Translations under genes and position numbers: made by a program
Part shown: one piece after another, positions 9,735 through 16,765 of the stretch
Numbering within the stretch: position 1 is the stretch's first letter
Layout: every line of letters starts with the position of its first letter
The notes under the pieces: generated by a model
Database searches by the model: none
What the model saw: the letters and a program-made list of their open reading frames with translations, nothing else
Told to the model about the DNA's origin: nothing
NCBI GenBank assembly: GCA_029098505.1
Contig: JAQXOE010000011.1
Coordinates: 1-64,000, forward strand
Source of the DNA: Bacteroidales bacterium
Lineage (GTDB): Bacteria; Bacteroidota; Bacteroidia; Bacteroidales; UBA932
Length of the DNA: 64,000 nt
Direction of reading: 5' to 3'

Positions 9735-11756
9735 TTACTCTTTAAAGAACAGACTAGCTATCCAACCTGCTACAAAGCATACAATAAAGCCGACAGTAGT
9801 GTAAAGCAGCAGGTAGACCGGTGTATATTTCGCCACGATAAATTGTGTGATTACGCTAATGGCCATACCTATGAGAGCTCCCTTTGCATTAGCTCTTTTA
9901 CTCACCATACCAAGCAAGAACAATCCTCCCATACTTCCCAGGATAAGACCCAAAATCTTGCTGAATTCATCCCATAGAGAGTCTATATTCCAGGTAGCCA
10001 TAAGACAAGCGAAAAGAAGTGACAGTGTTCCAATTACCAAGGTGGCATTCTTGGCAACTTTCAACTCCTGTTTCTTGTCTGCAGATATTCTCTTGAGGAC
10101 CCTTGGACGTATATCAACAACATAGGCTGTGGCGGCAGAATTCATACTTCCGCTCAAGGTTGACATCGCAGCTGCAAAGATTCCCGATATTAACAAGCCT
10201 GTAATGCCTGTCGGGAGGTTACAGTATATATACCAAGGGAAAATAGCATCAGTGTTTTCCATAGCAACACTGGCTTCGACAGGATTTGTCTTGTAGTAGA
10301 CAAAAAGTGCGGTGCCAATTGAAAAGAAGAGTATTGTAGCTGGAATTACAATTATCGCATTTGTCAACACACTTTTTCTTGCTGCTTTTTCCGAATTAGT
10401 TGTCAAGTACCTCTGAACCATACTCTGATCCGTTCCGTAGGTTGTAAGATTGGTAAAAAACGTCGCTATCAGCACTGTCCACATTGTAGCATTTGTAAAA
10501 TCAATCTTTGTACTTCCCAAATCAAATTTCCCATATGACGAAGCAGCGGCAATAGTCTCAGAAAATGAAAGTCCTGAGGAATGGATAATATGAATAACAC
10601 AGAATAGAGCTCCTCCAAGAAGTATTATTGACTGTAGCGCATCAGTCCATACAACAGCTTCTATACCACCCATTCTCGTATATATAATGCTGAATATTCC
10701 CATCAAGGCAATGCATAGGAATATGTTCATACCAGTTACAATGTGAATTGCTATGGCCGGGAGGTACAATACAACGCCCATACGCCCTACCTGATAGATT
10801 ATGAACGCCAGGGAGCAAATCAATCTGGTCGCATAGTTGAATCTTACTTCCAGATATTCGTATGCTGTCGATATGTTGAGCTTTCTGAAAAAAGGAATGA
10901 ACAAATATATGATTATCGGGCAGACGAAGACTATACCTGCATTGAAAAGCATATAACTCCAATCTGTTGCGTATGCTTTCGCAGGAATTGACATAAACGT
11001 GATTGCACTTAGGGCTGTGGCGAACAGACTTAAACCTGCAGCCCACCAAGGTATTCTCTGCCCTCCTTTGAAGTAATCGTCCGAATTTTTCTGCCTCTTG
11101 GAAAAATAGAACCCTATGAGTATAAGTGCCAGGAAGTAGAGTATCATTACTACTGAATCAACAGGGGTAAAACCTCGCCTTACCTTTTGTATGTTAAGTT
11201 CAGTAAGGGTATATGCTCCTTCAACACCGTTAACCAAATAAAGTTTACTGTCATAAATAACAGGCTTTGATCCATCTGAAGCAGGAATGCCCATACTTAT
11301 AAATGTATTTGTAATCGTATGGTAGAAATAGATGGAGTCGATAGAATCGCTAATAAATGCAATGTGAGCTGAACCTATCGCGGTGGCATCCTGGAATGCT
11401 ACTTTCGGGGTATTGTCAGGAATATTGACCTTATCCCATTTCTTGAGACGTATGTTGTAAGAGTATATTGAGGTAAGGGTACTGTCCATTGAGAAGACAA
11501 AGGTACATTTATCCTGACCACTGGTTTGGTTTGCGTTCAGAAGTGTCTTTGACGCTTCAGTTCCCGGATAAGCTTCCGGAATCTCAATAGGTGTTTTCTG
11601 TGGCAATGTTGCCAGCTGTATCTGTTTTCCGAGTGCCAATATCTCGTGGTGGCCGCCGACTACATTGTCTTTCCTTGCTGTAGTACAGGAACCTACGCTG
11701 ATGACAACAATTAATATTGCCAATGCAGAAACAAATTTTGATGCAATACTCCTCAT
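9735..11756 (-). CDS. SSS-family sodium/sialic acid symporter with N-terminal extracytoplasmic domain
   Basis: This 673-residue protein leads the sialic-acid operon. Residues ~195-673 are a sodium:solute symporter with about 13 membrane segments, including the usual DDYFKGG....PWWAAGLSLFATALSAITF region. Residues 1-24 look like a lipoprotein signal peptide (SVGSC). Residues ~25-190 carry degenerate kelch-like strands (for example Y.YN..LKKWDKVNIPD and YDSKLYLVNG). From memory, Bacteroidota have SSS transporters fused to complete NanM-like kelch mutarotase domains; here only about half a propeller remains. Import of free sialic acid is inferred from context. Confidence 0.85.
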   Translation of the reverse strand: MRSIASKFVSALAILIVVISVGSCTTARKDNVVGGHHEILALGKQIQLATLPQKTPIEIPEAYPGTEASKTLLNANQTSGQDKCTFVFSMDSTLTSIYSYNIRLKKWDKVNIPDNTPKVAFQDATAIGSAHIAFISDSIDSIYFYHTITNTFISMGIPASDGSKPVIYDSKLYLVNGVEGAYTLTELNIQKVRRGFTPVDSVVMILYFLALILIGFYFSKRQKNSDDYFKGGQRIPWWAAGLSLFATALSAITFMSIPAKAYATDWSYMLFNAGIVFVCPIIIYLFIPFFRKLNISTAYEYLEVRFNYATRLICSLAFIIYQVGRMGVVLYLPAIAIHIVTGMNIFLCIALMGIFSIIYTRMGGIEAVVWTDALQSIILLGGALFCVIHIIHSSGLSFSETIAAASSYGKFDLGSTKIDFTNATMWTVLIATFFTNLTTYGTDQSMVQRYLTTNSEKAARKSVLTNAIIVIPATILFFSIGTALFVYYKTNPVEASVAMENTDAIFPWYIYCNLPTGITGLLISGIFAAAMSTLSGSMNSAATAYVVDIRPRVLKRISADKKQELKVAKNATLVIGTLSLLFACLMATWNIDSLWDEFSKILGLILGSMGGLFLLGMVSKRANAKGALIGMAISVITQFIVAKYTPVYLLLYTTVGFIVCFVAGWIASLFFKE

Positions 11757-11774
11757 TGATACTTATATTTTTGT

Positions 11775-11806
11775 CAAAAGTAATATATAATACATAAATA
11801 TGCAAT
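11775..11806 (-). promoter_or_regulatory. Predicted promoter of the sialic-acid operon
   Basis: On the minus strand a TACTTTTG box (11782 to 11775) fits the Bacteroidota -7 consensus TAnnTTTG. An ATTG at 11806-11803 sits 20 nt upstream, where the -33 TTTG element is expected. Transcription would start near 11770 and leave a leader of about 14 nt before the symporter ATG at 11756. No Shine-Dalgarno sequence is visible. Confidence 0.6.
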
Positions 11807-11857
11807 ATATATTAGTGAAAATCTCATAAAATGTTTTAAATACTCAAAAAATACGCT

Positions 11858-11899
11858 TATATGTAATATTTATGAAACAATTATGTAGTATATATGTAA
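11858..11899. repeat. Operator-like direct repeats upstream of the sialic-acid operon
   Basis: ATGTAATAT (11861-11869) and ATGTAGTAT (11883-11891) are 22 bp apart, about two helical turns, followed by a third partial ATGTAA at 11894-11899. The surrounding 210 bp between the divergent genes are strongly AT-rich, so chance repetition is possible. A regulator site is a guess from spacing and position only. Confidence 0.25.
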
Positions 11900-11939
11900 C
11901 ATCTGTATTCCTTACTCGACCTAAGTAGAAAGAATTATT

Positions 11940-11947
11940 TATCTTTG
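11940..11947 (+). promoter_or_regulatory. -7 box TATCTTTG for the polymerase/YolD genes
   Basis: This is an exact match to TAnnTTTG, 19 nt before the GTG start of the Y-family polymerase gene. A convincing TTTG at -33 is not seen. The leader would be about 13 nt. Confidence 0.5.
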
Positions 11948-11966
11948 TAAATCATCTCGCCATACA

Positions 11967-13418
11967 GTGAGCAATGCCAGAACATACATAGCCATCGACC
12001 TCAAATCCTTCTATGCTTCGGTTGAATGTGCCGCCAGGGGGCTCGACCCGCTGACGACCAATCTTGTTGTCGCCGATATGTCGAGAACGGAAAAGACCAT
12101 ATGCCTTGCGGTCTCCCCTTCGCTCAAATCCTACGGCATCCCCGGAAGAGCCCGCCTGTTCGAGGTCATCCAGAGAGTCCGGGATGTCAATGCCCAGCGG
12201 CGCTGGAAGTATCGCGCTGAACTCATTGAGGGGGTTTATGACAATAATCAGGTGAAGGGCAATCCCGCCATTGCCCTGGATTACATTGTCGCTCCTCCCC
12301 GTATGGCTGAATATATGAAGGTGAGCTCGCAAGTCTATGCGACTTACCTGCAGTTCATTTCTGCTGATGACATTCACGTCTATTCCATCGACGAGGTGTT
12401 TATGGATGTTACAGACTACTTGCGCAGCTATGATTGCAGCGCGCACGAATTGGCAATGCGGATGATACGCGAAGTCCTCAAGAACACCGGCATCACCGCT
12501 ACGGCCGGCATAGGCTCGAATATGTATCTCGCTAAGATTGCAATGGACATCGAAGCGAAACACTCCCCTGCTGACAAGGACGGCGTCAGGATTGCCGAAC
12601 TTGACGAGATGAGCTATCGCCGCAAGTATTGGGAGCACACTCCGTTGACGGATTTCTGGCGAATCGGACACGGCATTGCAAAGAAACTGGAGGCGAACGG
12701 TATGCGGACTATGGGCGATGTCGCGAGAATGTCGCTGAATGGCGAGGAGGCTCTGTACAAGCTCTTCGGGGTTAACGCCGAGCTTCTGATTGACCACGCT
12801 TGGGGCTGGGAACCGTGCACTATCAAGGACATAAAGGCATACAAGCCATCTTCGCACAGTCTGTCCGTAGGTCAGGTCCTTTCAGAGCCGTACACTTTCA
12901 ATAAGGCCCGTGTTGTTATTCAGGAAATGGCTGACAGTCTTTCTCTTGACCTTGTTGACAAGCGCCTGGTTTGTGACCAGATGGTTCTTTATGTCGGATA
13001 TGACAGTTCTTCTTTGCTTGGATATTCGGGCGATCTCGAGAGTGACTATTATGGCCGCAGTGTTCCCAAGCCGGCGAACGCTTCCGTCAATCTCTCAGGA
13101 TTCACATCATCCTCGGCAGAAATCATAGATGCTGTGGCAAGCCTGTTTGACCGTATTGTGAATAAGGATCTGCTGGTGAGGAGGATGTCCGTGGCAGCAA
13201 ACCATACCCTCCCTGAGGGCTCGCCGGAGACAATGCAGCTGAGCCTCTTCGAAGCTGAAGAGAAGAAGGAGGACAGCGCCAGGGAAAGGAGACGCCAGGA
13301 AGCGATCCTGACAATCAAGAAGAAATACGGCAAGAATGCTATATTGAAGGGGCTCAATTTCGAGGAAGGCGCGACCCAGCGGGAACGCAATAAACAGGTA
13401 GGAGGCCACAAAGCATAA
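11967..13418 (+). CDS. Y-family translesion DNA polymerase (DinB/UmuC-like)
   Basis: This 483-residue error-prone polymerase is expected to copy past damaged bases. The start is GTG at 11967; no better in-frame ATG precedes the conserved N-terminus. The palm motif AIDLKSFYASVE places the first metal ligand at D11, and VYSIDEVFMDVT supplies the catalytic D-E pair. ATAGIGSNMYLAKIAMD is the usual fingers/palm segment and DFWRIGHGIAKKLEANG is the helix-hairpin-helix. A little-finger domain and a charged tail follow. The tail contains MQLSLFEAEE, which resembles a beta-clamp binding peptide (QxxLF). The YolD-like gene follows after 5 bp. That pairing resembles UvrX/YolD modules best known from Gram-positive bacteria and their plasmids. 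Confidence 0.92.
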   Translation: MSNARTYIAIDLKSFYASVECAARGLDPLTTNLVVADMSRTEKTICLAVSPSLKSYGIPGRARLFEVIQRVRDVNAQRRWKYRAELIEGVYDNNQVKGNPAIALDYIVAPPRMAEYMKVSSQVYATYLQFISADDIHVYSIDEVFMDVTDYLRSYDCSAHELAMRMIREVLKNTGITATAGIGSNMYLAKIAMDIEAKHSPADKDGVRIAELDEMSYRRKYWEHTPLTDFWRIGHGIAKKLEANGMRTMGDVARMSLNGEEALYKLFGVNAELLIDHAWGWEPCTIKDIKAYKPSSHSLSVGQVLSEPYTFNKARVVIQEMADSLSLDLVDKRLVCDQMVLYVGYDSSSLLGYSGDLESDYYGRSVPKPANASVNLSGFTSSSAEIIDAVASLFDRIVNKDLLVRRMSVAANHTLPEGSPETMQLSLFEAEEKKEDSARERRRQEAILTIKKKYGKNAILKGLNFEEGATQRERNKQVGGHKA

Positions 13419-13423
13419 GAGCA

Positions 13424-13837
13424 ATGGCAATTATGGGACGCTACGACGATATTATCAATCTGGAACACCCTGTTTCCAAAAGACATTCGAGGATGTCTGC
13501 TCACGATAGAGCTGCGCAGTTCTCGCCTTTTGCCGCGCTTACAGGCTACAATGAAATCATCTCTGAGACAGGGAGGATGACTGATGCCCGCCCTGAACTT
13601 GACGAAGAACAGCAGCGGTGTCTCAATGAGGTTTTCGCCAGAATTATGGAATCCCTTCAGTCCAAGCCACTTGTCAAGGGCGTATGCTTTGTCGCCGATA
13701 CTATTAAGGAAGGCGGATATACTGAAGTATTCAGCGCCAGGGTCAGGAATATCGATTTCGCCGAATCTGCATTGATTCTGTCGGACGGCCGCTCGATATT
13801 GTTTCAGGATATCTGTGAACTGGAAATCTGTGACTAA
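13424..13837 (+). CDS. YolD-like domain protein
   Basis: This 137-residue protein begins with YDDIINLEHPVSKRHSRMS followed by RAAQFSPFAALTGY, the signature of YolD-like proteins that accompany Y-family polymerases. A C-terminal half of predicted beta strands follows. It lies 5 bp after the polymerase stop and is surely cotranscribed. An internal ATG at 13433 (MGRYDD) is an equally plausible start. YolD proteins are proposed partners or regulators of their polymerase; no enzymatic activity is implied. Confidence 0.85.
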   Translation: MAIMGRYDDIINLEHPVSKRHSRMSAHDRAAQFSPFAALTGYNEIISETGRMTDARPELDEEQQRCLNEVFARIMESLQSKPLVKGVCFVADTIKEGGYTEVFSARVRNIDFAESALILSDGRSILFQDICELEICD

Positions 13838-13847
13838 GCTCATTTTC

Positions 13848-13861
13848 AATAAGCGCTTATT
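13848..13861. promoter_or_regulatory. 14-bp perfect palindrome AATAAGCGCTTATT
   Basis: A perfect palindrome with no loop lies 11 bp after the YolD stop and about 100 bp before the next gene. It has no T-tract typical of a terminator and resembles a dimeric repressor site. Whether it serves the downstream esterase operon is unknown. Confidence 0.3.
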
Positions 13862-13957
13862 TCAAGGCGTTGGAAAAATTGTGGCAATATCTGACCTAAT
13901 ATTGCTTTTCGCATAAAACGATTTTTGTCAATTTTGTGTTGTTAAAACAGTAGAATA

Positions 13958-14938
13958 ATGAAAAGTATGCGTTTTTTCACAAAGATGCTGCTGCTTTTGG
14001 CTGCTGCATCAGTTATGGCCTCTTGCTGTGGCATAGACAAAAAAGCAGGAAACGTCGGTGACGGTCATCCTGACAAACCGAATGTATCTGTTGGAAAACT
14101 CGATTTCTATCCGGAATTCGAATCTCCTTCTGGCCTTGTTTCAGCCCGTAATGTGTATGTCTGGTTGCCTTCAGATTATTCCAAGGGCAAGAAATATTCT
14201 GTCGTATATATGAGCGACGGCCAGAACCTCTTTGATGCTGAGAAGATGTTCAATCATCAGGAGTGGAAGGTCGATGAGACTTTCGGTAGGCTGCTCGAGG
14301 AGAAGAAGATTCAGAATTGCATAGTCGTGGGCGTCGCCAATTCTTTCAGGACAAGGAGCCAGGAATATTTCCCTCAGGATGTGTTTGAACTGTATTCCCC
14401 TGAACTCAAGGATTATTCAAGGAGCAAACGTCTCGGTGAGCAGGACCTTCTTGGCAATAATTATCTCAAGTTCCTTGTTGAAGAACTGAAGCCTTTCATA
14501 GACGAAAATTATTCTACACGCAAGGATAGGGAGCACACCTTCCATATGGGCTCAAGTATGGGCGGCCTCATATCTTCATACGCAGTTACCAAGTATCCCG
14601 AAGTCTTCGGAGGTGCCGGTTGTCTCTCAACACATTCAGTATTATATATTACTGATTATAATGCTGAGCAGGATTTCATCGATCCGGCAAACCAGTGCTA
14701 TGTTGACTATTTGAAGGCCAATCTCAAACCTAACAGCTGCAAGCTCTATATGGATCGCGGAGACCAGACTCTGGATGCTCAATATCCTAAGTATCAGGAC
14801 CGTATAGATAAGATGTTAAAGGATACAGGCTGGGATGACGACCATTTCGTAAGCAAGGTCTTCCCTGGTCTTGCACACGTTGAGGATTCTTGGGCATCTC
14901 GTCTCGAAGTGCCGGTGCTCTACCTCCTCGGGAAGTAG
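13958..14938 (+). CDS. Esterase-D-like alpha/beta hydrolase, lipoprotein
   Basis: This 326-residue secreted hydrolase belongs to the esterase D/enterochelin-esterase fold (PF00756-like). The signal peptide ends ASCC, so lipidation at Cys22 or Cys23 is likely. The nucleophile is in GSSMGG (S200), and the HVEDSWASR segment near the C-terminus supplies the probable catalytic His. VYVWLPSDY and YVVYMSDGQNLFD-like strands are typical of feruloyl/acetyl esterases in glycan loci. It is the first of a co-oriented run of esterases and a GH127 enzyme with gaps of 18-38 bp. Deacylation of plant cell-wall polysaccharide is the likely role, by context. Confidence 0.8.
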   Translation: MKSMRFFTKMLLLLAAASVMASCCGIDKKAGNVGDGHPDKPNVSVGKLDFYPEFESPSGLVSARNVYVWLPSDYSKGKKYSVVYMSDGQNLFDAEKMFNHQEWKVDETFGRLLEEKKIQNCIVVGVANSFRTRSQEYFPQDVFELYSPELKDYSRSKRLGEQDLLGNNYLKFLVEELKPFIDENYSTRKDREHTFHMGSSMGGLISSYAVTKYPEVFGGAGCLSTHSVLYITDYNAEQDFIDPANQCYVDYLKANLKPNSCKLYMDRGDQTLDAQYPKYQDRIDKMLKDTGWDDDHFVSKVFPGLAHVEDSWASRLEVPVLYLLGK

Positions 14939-14976
14939 GCATTGCCCCGGATTTACAAAATTAACTACATAATGCT

Positions 14977-16038
14977 ATGAAGAAGTTTATACTGCTTAGT
15001 ACGCTTATCGCTCTTGCCTCTGCAATGAGCGCCAAGGCACAGCCGCAGCCTCAGGCAGAGCCTGAACACAAGGCTGACAAGACTACGGTCGAATTCGTCG
15101 TCAGGGACTCAAAACCTATCCTTATGGATATCTACCAATTCAAGGACCAGAAGGATGAAAAGCGTCCGGTATTTCTCTATTCCTTCGGCGGAGCCTGGGC
15201 AATGGGTTCGCGTGTGGATGCTCTCTGCAATCCTTTGTATGACCATCTTTGCGAGAAGGGATGGGTATGTGTGGCAATTGACTACCGCCTCGGCTCGGCC
15301 AGAGGCAGGGACGGCAAGCCTCTCATCACCCCTCCGGAAGGCTACAACCCGTTCCAATACTCGATTGACATAGGTGTCGAGGATATTTATGCCGCGACAT
15401 CCTGGCTCATCAAGCACGCTGACGAATTCAACATCGATCCTGAGAAGATTGTCATCAGCGGAAGCTCTGCCGGTGCAATCAACAGTATGAATGCGGAATA
15501 TTACATCTGCACAGGCCATAAACTTGCCAAGGAGAATCTTCCAGCCGACTTCAATTATGCAGGAGTTGTACCTATGGCCGGTGCTGTCTATCTCACGGGT
15601 GAGAATGACACCGAACTGAGATGGGACAGAAAGCCTTGCCCGATGTGCTTCTTCCACGGTTCTGCCGATCCTACCGTAACCTTCGATATGGAGCGCAATC
15701 CAAACCGCCACGGCTTCGGTCCTTATTATGTGAGCCAGCAGCTTTACGCTATGGACGTTCCTTATATGCTCAATGAATACTTCCAGGGTGACCACTGTAT
15801 GGCCCTTCTTCCTCTGAAATGGTTCTGGAATGAAATAGACTCCTTCCTTGATAGAATAGTCCTCAATGGCGAGAACATTAAGGTGCATTCTATAGAAAGA
15901 TCTCCTAAACCGCGTACCGATGCCAATTTCCTCGATACTGTCCGCCCGGGACAATATGAGGCTGTGAACCGTATGCGTGCACAGGGCGGCGGACAGGCTC
16001 CAGGCGCACGCCAGGGAGCAGGCGCACCTCAGAGATAA
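14977..16038 (+). CDS. Secreted alpha/beta hydrolase (carboxylesterase-like)
   Basis: This 353-residue protein has a cleavable signal peptide ending SAKAQ. It is an alpha/beta hydrolase of the acetyl-esterase/lipase type: an oxyanion strand PVFLYSFGGAWAMGSR, the nucleophile elbow SGSSAGA with S164, an Asp-bearing strand near CFFHGSADPTV, and the catalytic His in the FQGDHCM region. A low-complexity Gly/Ala/Gln tail closes the protein. It lies 38 bp after the previous esterase and is probably in the same transcript. Its ester substrate cannot be read from the sequence. Confidence 0.75.
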   Translation: MKKFILLSTLIALASAMSAKAQPQPQAEPEHKADKTTVEFVVRDSKPILMDIYQFKDQKDEKRPVFLYSFGGAWAMGSRVDALCNPLYDHLCEKGWVCVAIDYRLGSARGRDGKPLITPPEGYNPFQYSIDIGVEDIYAATSWLIKHADEFNIDPEKIVISGSSAGAINSMNAEYYICTGHKLAKENLPADFNYAGVVPMAGAVYLTGENDTELRWDRKPCPMCFFHGSADPTVTFDMERNPNRHGFGPYYVSQQLYAMDVPYMLNEYFQGDHCMALLPLKWFWNEIDSFLDRIVLNGENIKVHSIERSPKPRTDANFLDTVRPGQYEAVNRMRAQGGGQAPGARQGAGAPQR

Positions 16039-16069
16039 TCAAGTCAGACAATCATAATTCACAACACTA

Positions 16070-16747
16070 ATGAAAAGATTTTTGTTCACAATAGCATTAC
16101 TGCTTGCTTCATTCGTTTCTTTCTCTCAGAATTTCCAGGCTCTTCAGAAGAGGGACTGGGCCTTTCTGACACGCTATGCTGAAGAGAATGCAACTGTCAC
16201 CACTACTCCGAAGGTAGTGTTTATGGGTGACTCAATCACCGAATTCTGGGCAAGACAGCGCCCTGATTTCTTCGCTCCCAACAATTTCCTTGGCCGCGGG
16301 ATTGGCGGACAGACCACGAGTGAAATGCTGGTGCGCTTCCGTCAGGACGTGCTCGAATTCCATCCAAAATATGTTGCCCTGATGGTGGGAACCAACGACA
16401 TTGCTGAAAACAACGGCATTATCTCGCTTGAAAATATGATGGACAATATAATTTCGATGTGCGAACTGGCAAAGGCAAACAAGATCAAGGTCCTGCTCTG
16501 TTCGGTTACCCCTTGCAAGGAGTATCCTTGGAGAAAGGAAGTGGACCCGAAATCCAAGATTCCTGCTTTCAATGCCTTGATGAAGGAGTATGCTGACAAG
16601 ACCAAGGGCGTGACTTATGTTGACTACTTCTCAGCACTTACAGACGGTGCAAATGCCTGCAAGGCTGAATACACAGTGGACAATTGCCATCTCACAAATG
16701 CTGGCTATGAGGTCCTTGAGTCCATCATCCTGAAGTATATCAAGTAG
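16070..16747 (+). CDS. SGNH/GDSL hydrolase (PAF-acetylhydrolase-like esterase)
   Basis: This 225-residue secreted esterase has a signal peptide ending VSFSQ. SGNH blocks are clear: GDSITEFW with S55 (block I), GRGIGGQTT (II), VGTNDIAENN (III) and DNCHLTNAGY (V, with the catalytic Asp/His). The family removes acetyl or other acyl groups from glycans and lipids. It lies 31 bp downstream of the previous gene and 18 bp before the GH127 gene. The sequence closely resembles the C-terminal half of the fused hydrolase at 48220-49908, which suggests related substrates in the two loci. Confidence 0.85.
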   Translation: MKRFLFTIALLLASFVSFSQNFQALQKRDWAFLTRYAEENATVTTTPKVVFMGDSITEFWARQRPDFFAPNNFLGRGIGGQTTSEMLVRFRQDVLEFHPKYVALMVGTNDIAENNGIISLENMMDNIISMCELAKANKIKVLLCSVTPCKEYPWRKEVDPKSKIPAFNALMKEYADKTKGVTYVDYFSALTDGANACKAEYTVDNCHLTNAGYEVLESIILKYIK

Positions 16748-16765
16748 TTATAACATTTGCCGTAT

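Noticed and set aside
11952..12857. 301-residue open frame on the minus strand opposite the Y-family polymerase
   Set aside because: It lies wholly antisense to a gene with intact catalytic motifs and has no recognisable family content; it is a shadow of the polymerase codons.
15109..15954. 281-residue minus-strand frame opposite the secreted hydrolase gene
   Set aside because: The opposite strand has a signal peptide and a complete nucleophile motif; this frame has nothing recognisable.
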